Source: Syntrophomonadaceae bacterium (GTDB lineage: Bacteria > Bacillota > Syntrophomonadia > Syntrophomonadales > Syntrophomonadaceae). Taken from it: a stretch of 6,634 bases of DNA. Shown piece after piece: positions 1-6,334 of the stretch (position 1 is the first letter of the stretch; each line of letters opens with the position of its first letter). The notes beneath the pieces are model-generated. The model did no database searches, was not told where the DNA came from, and saw only the letters and a list, made by a program, of their open reading frames with translations. Made by a program: the position numbers and the translations under genes. The stretch spans positions 1 to 6,634 of the forward strand of contig JAQUBU010000127.1 of the NCBI GenBank assembly GCA_028686565.1, written 5' to 3'.

Positions 1-8
1 TAATTAGC

Positions 9-1316
9 ATGGTAGCCCAGATAAAAGAGGTTGTTAAAGGCAGTATTGCTGAAGAAATTGGAATTGAAGCCGGCGATGAGATTTTATCGATTGACGGCTT
101 TGAAATCAAAGATATAATAGACTATCAGTTCTATTCACATGATAACTGTATTCAAATAGAGCTTAGAAAAGCTGATCAGGAATTATGGTCGCTGGAAATC
201 GAAAAAGATTATGATGAGGAAATGGGCATAGTTTTTGATGATTTAATCTTTGACAAAATGAAGGTCTGTAAAAATCGTTGTATTTTCTGTTTTGTTGATC
301 AGCTGCCTGTTAAAATGAGAAAGACTTTATATGTAAAAGATGATGATTACCGCTATTCCTTTCTGCTGGGCAACTTCATCACTCTGACCAACCTTCAGGA
401 ACAAGATTGGCAGAAAATATGCAGCATGAGGCTCAGTCCTCTATATATATCTGTTCATTGCACACAGCCGGAACTGCGCGCTGAGATTCTTAACAACCCT
501 AAAGCATGCACCATAAAAGATGATTTGGCTCGTTTGAAAAATGCAGGAATTGAAATACATACACAAATTGTATTATGTCCCGGAATAAATGACGGTATCA
601 TACTGGAAGAGAGTATTGAAGATCTGGCTAAGTATTTCCCATCCGTTTTATCAGTAGGGATAGTACCGGTAGGATTAACCGGACATCGCCAGAAGCTAAG
701 CGAACTTAGAGCTTTTACCCCTGAAGAGGCATCAAATATTATCAGGCAAGGGGAAGAATATCAGCAGAGATTTCGTCCCTTATTCCGGCGGGGCTTTGTT
801 TATCTGGCTGATGAATTCTATATAAAAGCTGGAGAGCAATTACCGGATGCAGAGTATTACGATGATTATTGCCAGATAGAAAATGGGATAGGTTTGGCAA
901 GAATATTTTGGGATGAATTTTCCTCCCTGGAAGCAGCCTTGCCCCGGCAGACAGAACCGCGCGAAGTAAATCTGCTGACCGGGTTATCTGCTGTAAAGAT
1001 ACTCGAAAAAATTGTAGCCAGATTAAACCTGATAGAGGGCTTGACAGTTAATCTGCTTGCAGTTGCAAATAATTTTTTCGGTGGAGATGTATCGGTAACC
1101 GGCTTATTAACCGGCAGTGATATAATAGCAGCACTGGGAAAAAAATATAACGGCAAAATAGTGATAATACCGGAAGTTGTTTTAAAAGAAGGTCATGAAA
1201 TACTGCTTGATAATGTAAGCATAAAAGAAATAGCAGAGCATAGTGGAGCTAAGATTATTACTGTGGATGGCAGTGCAAGCTCCCTGGTGGATGCTGTAAT
1301 AGATGGAGGAAAGTAG
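9..1316 (+). CDS. DUF512 family protein: PDZ domain plus radical-SAM-like iron-sulfur enzyme, function unknown
   Basis: The 435-residue protein opens with a PDZ-like domain (about residues 1-60, with GSIAEEIGIEAGDEIL at 11-26). It then carries C87-x3-C91-x2-C94 (CKNRCIFC), the cysteine spacing that binds the 4Fe-4S cluster in radical SAM enzymes. Further family-like blocks are RYSFLLGNFITLTNL (115-129), LYISVH (145-150), QIVLCPGINDG (187-197), GIVPVGLTGHR (217-227) and GGDVSVTGLLTGSDI (358-372). This is the layout of the DUF512 family, whose substrate and reaction are not established as far as I know. No signal peptide or membrane segment is visible, so it is probably cytoplasmic. Its stop codon directly abuts the der start, which points to co-transcription. 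The ATG at 9 fits the usual start of the PDZ domain, but only 8 upstream bases are present, no ribosome binding site is seen and the frame is open to the window edge. A slightly earlier start is therefore possible. The family call is firm; the enzymatic role is inference from the cysteine motif. Confidence 0.88.
   Translation: MVAQIKEVVKGSIAEEIGIEAGDEILSIDGFEIKDIIDYQFYSHDNCIQIELRKADQELWSLEIEKDYDEEMGIVFDDLIFDKMKVCKNRCIFCFVDQLPVKMRKTLYVKDDDYRYSFLLGNFITLTNLQEQDWQKICSMRLSPLYISVHCTQPELRAEILNNPKACTIKDDLARLKNAGIEIHTQIVLCPGINDGIILEESIEDLAKYFPSVLSVGIVPVGLTGHRQKLSELRAFTPEEASNIIRQGEEYQQRFRPLFRRGFVYLADEFYIKAGEQLPDAEYYDDYCQIENGIGLARIFWDEFSSLEAALPRQTEPREVNLLTGLSAVKILEKIVARLNLIEGLTVNLLAVANNFFGGDVSVTGLLTGSDIIAALGKKYNGKIVIIPEVVLKEGHEILLDNVSIKEIAEHSGAKIITVDGSASSLVDAVIDGGK
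1305..1310 (+). promoter_or_regulatory. Ribosome binding site of der, inside the end of the upstream gene
   Basis: GGAGGA lies 6 bases before the ATG at 1317 and overlaps the last codons of the DUF512 gene, whose TAG stop ends at 1316. Stop and start are directly adjacent. Ribosomes finishing the first gene would therefore terminate on the der initiation site, which suggests translational coupling. Confidence 0.8.
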
Positions 1317-2639
1317 ATGTCAAAACCGGTTGTGGCCATTGTTGGTAGACCCAAGGTAGGCAAATCAACTCTTTTTAACCGATTAGTCGGGGCCAGAAAA
1401 GCTATTGTGGAAGATATTCCCGGGGTTACCAGGGACCGTCTGTATGACAATAGTGATTGGAACGGAAGAGAGTTTATTATAATTGATACCGGTGGTATTC
1501 GTTTTGATGATGGCGATATATTTACCCGCGAAATAAAAATGCAGGCCGAGCTTGCCATTGAAGAAGCAGATGTAATACTTTTTGTAGCAGACACCCGGGA
1601 GGGCATTACCTTTGAAGACCAGCTTGTAGCCAAGCTCTTGCGTAAATCCAAGAAGCCAGTGGTTCTGGCTGCTAACAAAGTTGAAAACTTTGACCGACAA
1701 TTGGAATACTATGAGTTCTATAAACTGGGTTTGGGTGATCCCATTCCCGTATCTGCAATGCACGGATTGAACACCAATGAAATTCTGGATGCTGTAGTGG
1801 CACAGTTTGAACCTGGTATTGATCTGGAAGAGAATAGTGATGCCATAAAAATTGCCATCGTAGGAAGACCTAATGTCGGTAAGTCATCACTGGTAAATGC
1901 ATTTTTGGGTGAAGTAAGAGTTATTGTCAGTGATGTTCCGGGAACGACCAGAGATGCTGTTGATACCCCTTTTGAATACAATGGTCAAGAATACATATTA
2001 ATCGATACGGCTGGAATCAGAAAGAAATCCCGGATTACGGAGGCTACTGAAAAATATAGTGTAATAAGAGCTTTGAAAGCTATTGAGCGTTGTGATGTTG
2101 CACTCATTATGCTGGATGCTACAGAAGGGGTTATCGAACAAGACAAGCGTATTGCCGGTTATGTTCATGAGCAGGCCAAGGCCAATATTATTGTTGTTAA
2201 CAAATGGGATTTGATAGAAAAAGATGGGCAGACCATGAAAAAGTTTGATGAAGATATGCGCCGTGATTTAAAGTTTCTGGCTTACTCACCGATTATGTAT
2301 ATCTCTGCTTTGACCAAGCAAAGGATTTTTAAAACCCTGGAATTAGTTGATTTTGTAGCTGACCAGTATAATCACAGGGTAACCACATCACAGCTTAATG
2401 AAGTTGTAAATGATGCAATTATGATTAATCCCCTGCCCGGGGGAGGCGGAAAAAGAGTAAAAATTATGTATTCCACCCAGGTCAGGACTGCCCCGCCTAC
2501 CTTTGTTTTCTTTGCTAATCATCCTGATCTTGTTCATTTTTCTTATTTAAGATATCTCGAAAATGTTTTGCGTAAGAATTTTGGTTTCGAAGGCGCACCT
2601 ATAAAGATGATTGTTCGGGAGAAGAAATCCGAGGATTAA
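1317..2639 (+). CDS. der: Ribosome-assembly GTPase Der (EngA), double G-domain protein
   Basis: Der is an essential GTPase of 50S subunit maturation with two consecutive G domains and a C-terminal KH-like domain. At 440 residues it is of normal family length. G domain 1 has a P-loop at 10-17 (GRPKVGKS), GVTRD at 36-40, DTGG at 57-60, NKVE at 120-123 and SAMHG at 146-150. G domain 2 has GRPNVGKS at 183-190, GTTRD at 209-213, DTAG at 230-233, NKWD at 295-298 and SAL at 330-332. The KH-like domain (about 350-440) shows the typical PPTFVFFANHP and HFSYLRYLENVLRK stretches. Domain 1 departs from consensus twice: Lys13 replaces the usual P-loop Asn, and NKVE replaces NKxD. Domain 2 is canonical. 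The gene starts directly after the DUF512 stop, with its ribosome binding site inside that gene, and lies 27 bases before plsY. Identity is essentially certain. Confidence 0.98.
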   Translation: MSKPVVAIVGRPKVGKSTLFNRLVGARKAIVEDIPGVTRDRLYDNSDWNGREFIIIDTGGIRFDDGDIFTREIKMQAELAIEEADVILFVADTREGITFEDQLVAKLLRKSKKPVVLAANKVENFDRQLEYYEFYKLGLGDPIPVSAMHGLNTNEILDAVVAQFEPGIDLEENSDAIKIAIVGRPNVGKSSLVNAFLGEVRVIVSDVPGTTRDAVDTPFEYNGQEYILIDTAGIRKKSRITEATEKYSVIRALKAIERCDVALIMLDATEGVIEQDKRIAGYVHEQAKANIIVVNKWDLIEKDGQTMKKFDEDMRRDLKFLAYSPIMYISALTKQRIFKTLELVDFVADQYNHRVTTSQLNEVVNDAIMINPLPGGGGKRVKIMYSTQVRTAPPTFVFFANHPDLVHFSYLRYLENVLRKNFGFEGAPIKMIVREKKSED

Positions 2640-2655
2640 CATTAAATCTGCTTAT

Positions 2656-2662
2656 AGGGGGG
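2656..2662 (+). promoter_or_regulatory. Ribosome binding site of plsY; decides between two TTG starts
   Basis: AGGGGGG lies 4 bases before the TTG at 2667 and 7 bases before the next in-frame TTG at 2670. The spacing slightly favours 2670. The two choices differ by a single N-terminal residue and do not affect function. Confidence 0.6.
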
Positions 2663-2666
2663 AATA

Positions 2667-3257
2667 TTGTTGAAGGAAGCAGCTATCATTGGGTTATGCT
2701 ATTTTATTGGTTCGATCCCTTTTTCCTATCTCTTTACCCGTTTATTTACCAAGCAGGATATTAGAAAAAAAGGCAGTGGTAATGTCGGTGCCACCAATGC
2801 ACTAAGAACTTCGGGGATTAGGGTTGGAATGATTGCCCTGGCCGGGGATCTTTTTAAAGGCGTGGCCGCAGCCTATCTCGGCCGTTATATTGGCGGAGAT
2901 ATAGTAGGTGCTTTGTGCGCATTTATGGCGGTATTTGGTCATTGCTACCCTGTATTTCTCGGTTTTCGCGGAGGCAAAGGTGTCGCCACCGCTGCGGGGG
3001 CTATTCTAGTATTAATGCCTATGGCTTTTCTTATATTATTGATTTCGCTGGTGGGCATAGCTTATATCACTCGCTTTGTCTCTTTGGGCTCTGTCGTAGC
3101 AGCCTTTATGTTTCCCTTGCTGACTATTGTATGGGGTAAACCATGGACATATATAATTATAAGTATTTTTATTGCTGCTCTGGTTATATACCGGCATCGC
3201 GGTAATATTGAAAGACTTAGAAATGGCAGCGAACCAAAAATCAATGATCCGGTCTAA
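2667..3257 (+). CDS. plsY: Acyl-phosphate:glycerol-3-phosphate acyltransferase PlsY (membrane)
   Basis: PlsY transfers a fatty acyl group from acyl phosphate to sn-glycerol 3-phosphate, giving lysophosphatidic acid, the first committed step of phospholipid synthesis in most Gram-positive bacteria. The 196-residue protein has the normal length. It is a polytopic membrane protein with hydrophobic stretches near residues 4-27, 53-75, 78-98, 108-133, 138-156 and 160-176. The family motifs are present: KGSGNVGATNALRT (35-48), GHCYPVFLGFRGGKG (91-105) and the C-terminal YRHRGNIERLRNGSE (175-189). The start is a non-ATG codon, TTG at 2667 or 2670, preceded by a G-rich ribosome binding site. It follows der by 27 bases. 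Downstream, after a palindromic repeat, comes gpsA, which makes the glycerol 3-phosphate that PlsY uses. Identity is very secure. Confidence 0.96.
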   Translation: MLKEAAIIGLCYFIGSIPFSYLFTRLFTKQDIRKKGSGNVGATNALRTSGIRVGMIALAGDLFKGVAAAYLGRYIGGDIVGALCAFMAVFGHCYPVFLGFRGGKGVATAAGAILVLMPMAFLILLISLVGIAYITRFVSLGSVVAAFMFPLLTIVWGKPWTYIIISIFIAALVIYRHRGNIERLRNGSEPKINDPV

Positions 3258-3270
3258 GCGGGGTGTCAAG

Positions 3271-3325
3271 TGTTCCGATCAAGGGGACGGTTCCCTTGAT
3301 CGGAACCGTCCCCTTGATCGGAACA
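3271..3325 (+). repeat. Perfect 24-bp inverted repeat (REP-like palindrome) between plsY and gpsA
   Basis: The left arm (3271-3294) is the exact reverse complement of the right arm (3302-3325), with a 7-base spacer at 3295-3301. Inside it, the 14-mer CCCTTGATCGGAAC occurs twice in direct orientation (3293-3306 and 3311-3324, period 18) and once inverted (3272-3285). A second, mutually exclusive hairpin is therefore possible, with a 14-bp stem (3272-3285 with 3293-3306) and a 7-base loop. No T-run follows (GTGAAATT), so it is not a normal intrinsic terminator. The GGGGACGGTTCC core resembles dispersed palindromes I recall from clostridial and deltaproteobacterial genomes; that family link is from memory. 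The element begins 13 bases after the plsY stop and ends 11 bases before the gpsA ribosome binding site. Confidence 0.9.
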
Positions 3326-3336
3326 GTGAAATTAAT

Positions 3337-3346
3337 GGAGGTGGAG
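3337..3346 (+). promoter_or_regulatory. Ribosome binding site of gpsA
   Basis: GGAGGTGGAG offers two possible Shine-Dalgarno cores. GGAGG lies 12 bases before the ATG at 3354 and the second GGAG lies 7 bases before it. The nearer one has the more usual spacing. It supports ATG 3354 as the start and separates the gene from the upstream palindrome. Confidence 0.7.
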
Positions 3347-3353
3347 AGCAGTA

Positions 3354-4385
3354 ATGAAAAAAGTCTGCATATTGGGTGCTGGCAGCTGGGGCACTGCGCA
3401 GGCTGTTCTCTTGAGCAAAAATGTTGATCATATTATTGTTTGGGGACGGGCTGAAGATAACCCGGAGACTATTGAAAGCAGCCGGGAAAACCAGCGATTC
3501 CTTCCTGGAGTAAGGTTGCCGGATAACATAAAACTAACTAGTGATCTTGCACAAGCTCTTGAGAAGACAGAACTGATTGTATTAGCAATTCCTTCTCAAT
3601 CACTCAGATCATTATTGGAAACTTTGATACCCTACATAAATTCAGCAAGTTATCTTCTCAATACTTCCAAAGGATTGGAAATCAGTACGGGAATGCGAAT
3701 GAGTCAAGTTATGGAAGATGTATTAGGCAATGAAATAAAAGAAAGATGTGCGGTTCTATCCGGTCCCAGTCATGCCGAAGAAGTAGCCCGTGAAATACCT
3801 ACAGCAGTTACGATAGCTGCATATCGCAAAGCCACGGCTTTTAAGCTGCAAAGTATATATATGACACCTTCTTTTAGAGTATATACTAATCCTGATGTTG
3901 CAGGGGTTGAGCTGGGTGGAGCACTAAAGAATGTTATAGCTTTAGGAACCGGAATTGCCACTGGACTAGGCTATGGGGACAATACTCAGGCTGCTTTGCT
4001 TACGCGTGGTTTGCATGAAATAATAAAGATGGGGCGAGCTATGGGGGGAGATCCTCGCACATTTAGAGGTTTAAGCGGTATTGGTGATTTGGTGGTTACT
4101 TGTGGGAGCAAGCATTCCCGTAACCGGCAAGCGGGGATTATGATTGGTCAGGGATTAAGTCTTGCCGAGACTCTTCGAAATGTAGGGATGGTAGTTGAAG
4201 GAGTACATACTGTAAAAGTGGTTTATCGCCTTGCCCAAAAATATAAACTGGATATGCCTATATCTACAGCATGCTATAATGTTCTGTATAATGATAAGTC
4301 TCCCCGGGAGCAAGTAGATAGCTTGATGAAACGGAGCAAGAAGCATGAGATAGAAGAAATTGCCAACGAAGATGTAGAATGGTAA
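3354..4385 (+). CDS. gpsA: NAD(P)+-dependent glycerol-3-phosphate dehydrogenase GpsA
   Basis: GpsA reduces dihydroxyacetone phosphate to sn-glycerol 3-phosphate in the cytoplasm, supplying the glycerol backbone for phospholipids. The 343-residue protein matches the family length. The N-terminal Rossmann fold shows GAGSWGTAQA at 8-17 and VWGR at 29-32. TSKGLE lies at 104-109 and LSGPSHAEEVA at 135-145. The C-terminal catalytic domain has ELGGALKNVIALGTGIATGL (186-205), whose Lys192 is the expected catalytic lysine, then LSGIGDLVVTC (240-250) and HSRNRQAG (254-261) for substrate phosphate binding. VEGVHT lies at 281-286. The ATG is preceded by a purine-rich ribosome binding site. It lies 96 bases after plsY and acts one step before it in the pathway. 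A clear terminator about 100 bases downstream probably ends this transcription unit. Identity is certain. Confidence 0.98.
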   Translation: MKKVCILGAGSWGTAQAVLLSKNVDHIIVWGRAEDNPETIESSRENQRFLPGVRLPDNIKLTSDLAQALEKTELIVLAIPSQSLRSLLETLIPYINSASYLLNTSKGLEISTGMRMSQVMEDVLGNEIKERCAVLSGPSHAEEVAREIPTAVTIAAYRKATAFKLQSIYMTPSFRVYTNPDVAGVELGGALKNVIALGTGIATGLGYGDNTQAALLTRGLHEIIKMGRAMGGDPRTFRGLSGIGDLVVTCGSKHSRNRQAGIMIGQGLSLAETLRNVGMVVEGVHTVKVVYRLAQKYKLDMPISTACYNVLYNDKSPREQVDSLMKRSKKHEIEEIANEDVEW

Positions 4386-4436
4386 TAATATAAATGTACT
4401 GTAAGTATAAATCATGAATGTTTCTAATGCCTTGAT

Positions 4437-4460
4437 CCCGGCGCCGGTCATCTTTCCGGG
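4437..4460 (+). other. GC-rich patch with a perfect 10-bp palindrome in the gpsA-spoIVA spacer
   Basis: In an otherwise AT-rich spacer, 4438-4447 reads CCGGCGCCGG, a perfect palindrome. CCCGG (4437-4441) can also pair with CCGGG (4456-4460) around a 14-base loop. It lies between the gpsA stop and the intrinsic terminator at 4487, so it would be in the 3' untranslated region of the gpsA mRNA. I recognise no known RNA family. It shares the 8-mer CCTTGATC (4430-4437) with the plsY-gpsA palindrome, which may be chance. Confidence 0.35.
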
Positions 4461-4486
4461 AGCTTGACGACTTTAGCTGCAATCTC

Positions 4487-4520
4487 AAAAGTGTGATTAT
4501 TATCACACTTTTTTTCTTTT
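4487..4520 (+). terminator. Rho-independent terminator after gpsA
   Basis: An 11-bp perfect stem is formed by 4487-4497 and 4502-4512 (core GTGTGAT/ATCACAC) with a 4-base loop. The T-run starts in the 3' arm and continues as TTTTTTTCTTTT to 4520. It closes the transcription unit ending with gpsA and separates it from spoIVA. Confidence 0.88.
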
Positions 4521-4534
4521 CTGGTTATATTACC

Positions 4535-4566
4535 GAATATTGATAATATATTTATACTGTTATAGC
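4535..4566 (+). promoter_or_regulatory. Possible spoIVA promoter region (sigma-E-like or sigma-A-like, unresolved)
   Basis: GAATATT at 4535-4541 matches the sigma-E -35 consensus KMATATT, but the best -10 candidate after it (TATACTGT, 4553-4560) matches CATACAHT only partly and is spaced rather close. Overlapping it is a sigma-A-like arrangement: TTGATA (4540-4545), 15 bases, then TATAGC (4561-4566) preceded by an extended -10 TG at 4558-4559. In Bacillus subtilis spoIVA is under sigma E, which favours the first reading by analogy. The stretch lies directly after the gpsA terminator and about 80 bases before the gene, so a promoter is expected here. Its exact class is not settled by sequence alone. 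Confidence 0.35.
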
Positions 4567-4607
4567 GTAATTATTTACCAGGGTACCATAATCGAAGGGA
4601 GGATGCC

Positions 4608-4667
4608 TTGTTTTTAAGTCTAAATCAAGGGAGGGATAATGAAAAGTGGAAGGAAATAATATCTTAA
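4608..4667 (+). CDS. Possible short leader ORF overlapping the spoIVA start (19 codons, TTG start)
   Basis: GGGAGG at 4597-4602 is a good Shine-Dalgarno sequence that is not positioned for spoIVA. Five bases after it a TTG opens a 19-codon frame (MFLSLNQGRDNEKWKEIIS) ending at TAA 4665-4667, out of frame with spoIVA and overlapping its first 22 bases. The same Shine-Dalgarno also directly touches an ATG at 4603 that gives only four codons (MPCF), with zero spacing. The peptide resembles nothing I know. It could be a translated leader that couples to or damps spoIVA translation, or mere chance. Evidence is limited to the ribosome binding site and frame. Confidence 0.2.
   Translation: MFLSLNQGRDNEKWKEIIS
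4629..4635 (+). promoter_or_regulatory. Ribosome binding site of spoIVA; supports the GTG start at 4646
   Basis: GGGAGGG ends 10 bases before the GTG at 4646 and only 3 bases before an out-of-frame ATG at 4639. That ATG opens just six codons (MKSGRK) before a stop, so it is not the gene start. The choice of GTG rests on the close match of the resulting N-terminus to SpoIVA proteins. Confidence 0.7.
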
Positions 4668-6124
4668 GAGATATCGCTGAAAGAACTGGAGGCGATATTT
4701 ACCTGGGAGTAGTTGGCCCGGTTAGAACAGGCAAATCAACATTTGTAAAAAGATTTATGGAACTAATGATAATGCCTAATATAAAAGATGTTTACGAACG
4801 GGAAAGAACCAATGACGAACTTCCCCAAAGCGGATCCGGGAAAACCATTACAACTACCGAACCCAAATTTGTACCCAATGAAGCAGTGGAAATAACTACC
4901 CAGAACGGTCTAACCTTAAAGGTTCGCCTGATTGATTGTGTGGGTTACGCTGTTGATGGGGCACTTGGTTATGAAGAGGATGAAGAACCGCGCATGGTAA
5001 AAACTCCCTGGTTTGACTATGAGGTTCCTTTCGAGGAAGCTGCTGAAATAGGCACCAGGAAAGTAATTGCCGACCACTCTACAATCGGGATTGTTATGAC
5101 CACGGACGGAAGTATTGGTGATATATCTCGCAATAGTTACCTGCAAGCCGAAGAACGTGTAATTAATGAACTGAGAGAATTAAACAAACCATTTGTTGTT
5201 TTGCTCAATTCAATCCATCCATATGAGCGTGATACTCTTAGCCTGGCAGAAGAGTTAGGTGAAAAGTATGGAGTAAGCATTATTGCGGTTGATGCTGCCA
5301 AAATGAACACCGAACAAGTTTATGGAATTCTTGAGGAAGCACTATATGAATTCCCTGTACAGGAAGTGAACATAAAACTGCCTCGCTGGGTGGATGAACT
5401 TGAAGAAGAGTTCTGGCTGCGTAAAGATATGGAAGGTGGTATACGCCAGGTATTAAACGGCATACGTAAAGTCAGGGACATTGATAAAGCGATAGAACAA
5501 CTTTCCGATATCGAGAACATAAGTTACGTGAGTCTGGAAGAAATGAATCTGGGTTCTGGAACTGCGCGTATCGAAGTTACTGTGCCTGAGGAATTATTCT
5601 ATCGTTCACTAAGTGAGGTAAGTGGATTCAATATTGATGGAACTCATGACATAATGCGTTTGATGCGTGACTTGAGTGTAGCGAAAAAGGAATTTGACAA
5701 AATATCCTCTGCCTTGGAAGAGGTCAAAGAATCTGGCTATGGAGTAGTAACACCGCGCCTGGAAGAAATGTTTTTGGAGGAACCGGAGTTAATCCGCCAG
5801 GGCAGCCGCTTTGGTGTCAAACTTAAGGCCAAGGCGCCATCATTGCATATAATTAAAGCTGATATAACTACCGAGATCACCCCCATAATCGGAACTGAGA
5901 AACAGTGTGAAGAACTGGTACGCTATATGCTCGATGAGTTCGAGGAAGATCCGGCCAAAATATGGGATTCCAATATCTTCGGTAAGTCTCTGCATGATTT
6001 GGTTAGAGAGGGTATACAGAATAAATTGCATCGCATGCCGGAAAATGCCCAGCATAAATTACAGGATACCTTGCAGAGAATTGTTAACGAAGGAAGCGGC
6101 GGTTTAATCTGTATCATAATCTAA
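4646..6124 (+). CDS. spoIVA: Stage IV sporulation protein A, spore-coat morphogenetic ATPase SpoIVA
   Basis: SpoIVA polymerises with ATP hydrolysis on the outer forespore membrane to form the basement layer of the spore coat, and in Bacillus is anchored by SpoVM. This protein has 492 residues, the same length as the B. subtilis protein as I remember it. The N-terminal domain is a TRAFAC-type NTPase: Walker A GPVRTGKS at 24-31 with Lys30, sensor threonines in TITTTEP (67-73) and the Walker B region LIDCVG at 95-100 with Asp97. These are at the positions known to be functional in B. subtilis. DIAERTGGDIYLGVVG (9-24), EIGTRKVI and the C-terminal stretch INEGSGGLICIII are strongly conserved, and the extreme C-terminus is the part implicated in SpoVM contact. 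The GTG start is chosen because it reproduces the family N-terminus. The gene is flanked by terminators and looks monocistronic. It indicates an endospore former. Identity is certain. Confidence 0.98.
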   Translation: MEGNNILRDIAERTGGDIYLGVVGPVRTGKSTFVKRFMELMIMPNIKDVYERERTNDELPQSGSGKTITTTEPKFVPNEAVEITTQNGLTLKVRLIDCVGYAVDGALGYEEDEEPRMVKTPWFDYEVPFEEAAEIGTRKVIADHSTIGIVMTTDGSIGDISRNSYLQAEERVINELRELNKPFVVLLNSIHPYERDTLSLAEELGEKYGVSIIAVDAAKMNTEQVYGILEEALYEFPVQEVNIKLPRWVDELEEEFWLRKDMEGGIRQVLNGIRKVRDIDKAIEQLSDIENISYVSLEEMNLGSGTARIEVTVPEELFYRSLSEVSGFNIDGTHDIMRLMRDLSVAKKEFDKISSALEEVKESGYGVVTPRLEEMFLEEPELIRQGSRFGVKLKAKAPSLHIIKADITTEITPIIGTEKQCEELVRYMLDEFEEDPAKIWDSNIFGKSLHDLVREGIQNKLHRMPENAQHKLQDTLQRIVNEGSGGLICIII

Positions 6125-6164
6125 GAGAGTCTGTCATAATTGAATAGCTAAGTAAGAAGCAAAT

Positions 6165-6191
6165 AGAACCGGTTGTTATGACCGGTTCTTT
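6165..6191 (+). terminator. Probable intrinsic terminator after spoIVA
   Basis: AGAACCGGT (6165-6173) pairs perfectly with ACCGGTTCT (6181-6189) around a 7-base loop, giving a GC-rich 9-bp stem 40 bases after the spoIVA stop. The following T-run is short and interrupted (TTCTTTCC), so termination may be incomplete. The position supports a terminator that separates spoIVA from the next gene. The stem is nearly symmetrical, but no gene on the opposite strand is seen that would use it. Confidence 0.65.
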
Positions 6192-6334
6192 CCTACAGAG
6201 GAATTATGTAATATTAATTAAACAATCAGGCAGGAAAATAGATGATTTTGGAGAAATAGTAAAAAACAGTTGGGCTTGGCGCAATATACTAATAATTGAT
6301 GCTATGGCCCTATCTTTTCTTTAATGCTCAATGT

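Noticed and set aside
1193..1763. Long open frames on the minus strand opposite der (up to 161 codons)
   Set aside because: They lie wholly within or across the certain DUF512 and der coding regions, have no recognisable domains and no convincing ribosome binding sites. They are shadows of the + strand genes.
3271..3325. Palindrome read as an intrinsic terminator of plsY
   Set aside because: The stem is strong but no T-run follows, and the next gene in the same pathway starts only 28 bases later, so the element is better called a repeat. Some attenuation is still possible.
3271..3325. Short repeats read as a CRISPR fragment
   Set aside because: The three copies are in mixed orientation with 4-base and 7-base gaps. 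There is no regular repeat-spacer pattern and no cas gene.
3172..3354. 60-codon + frame spanning the end of plsY and the palindrome up to gpsA
   Set aside because: The start lies inside plsY in another frame and most of the translation comes from the palindrome itself; no domain or independent ribosome binding site supports it.
4155..4506. Minus-strand open frames covering the end of gpsA and the following spacer
   Set aside because: They overlap the conserved GpsA C-terminus and run through the intrinsic terminator. The residues (low-complexity, Tyr/Ile-rich) look like antisense of AT-rich DNA.
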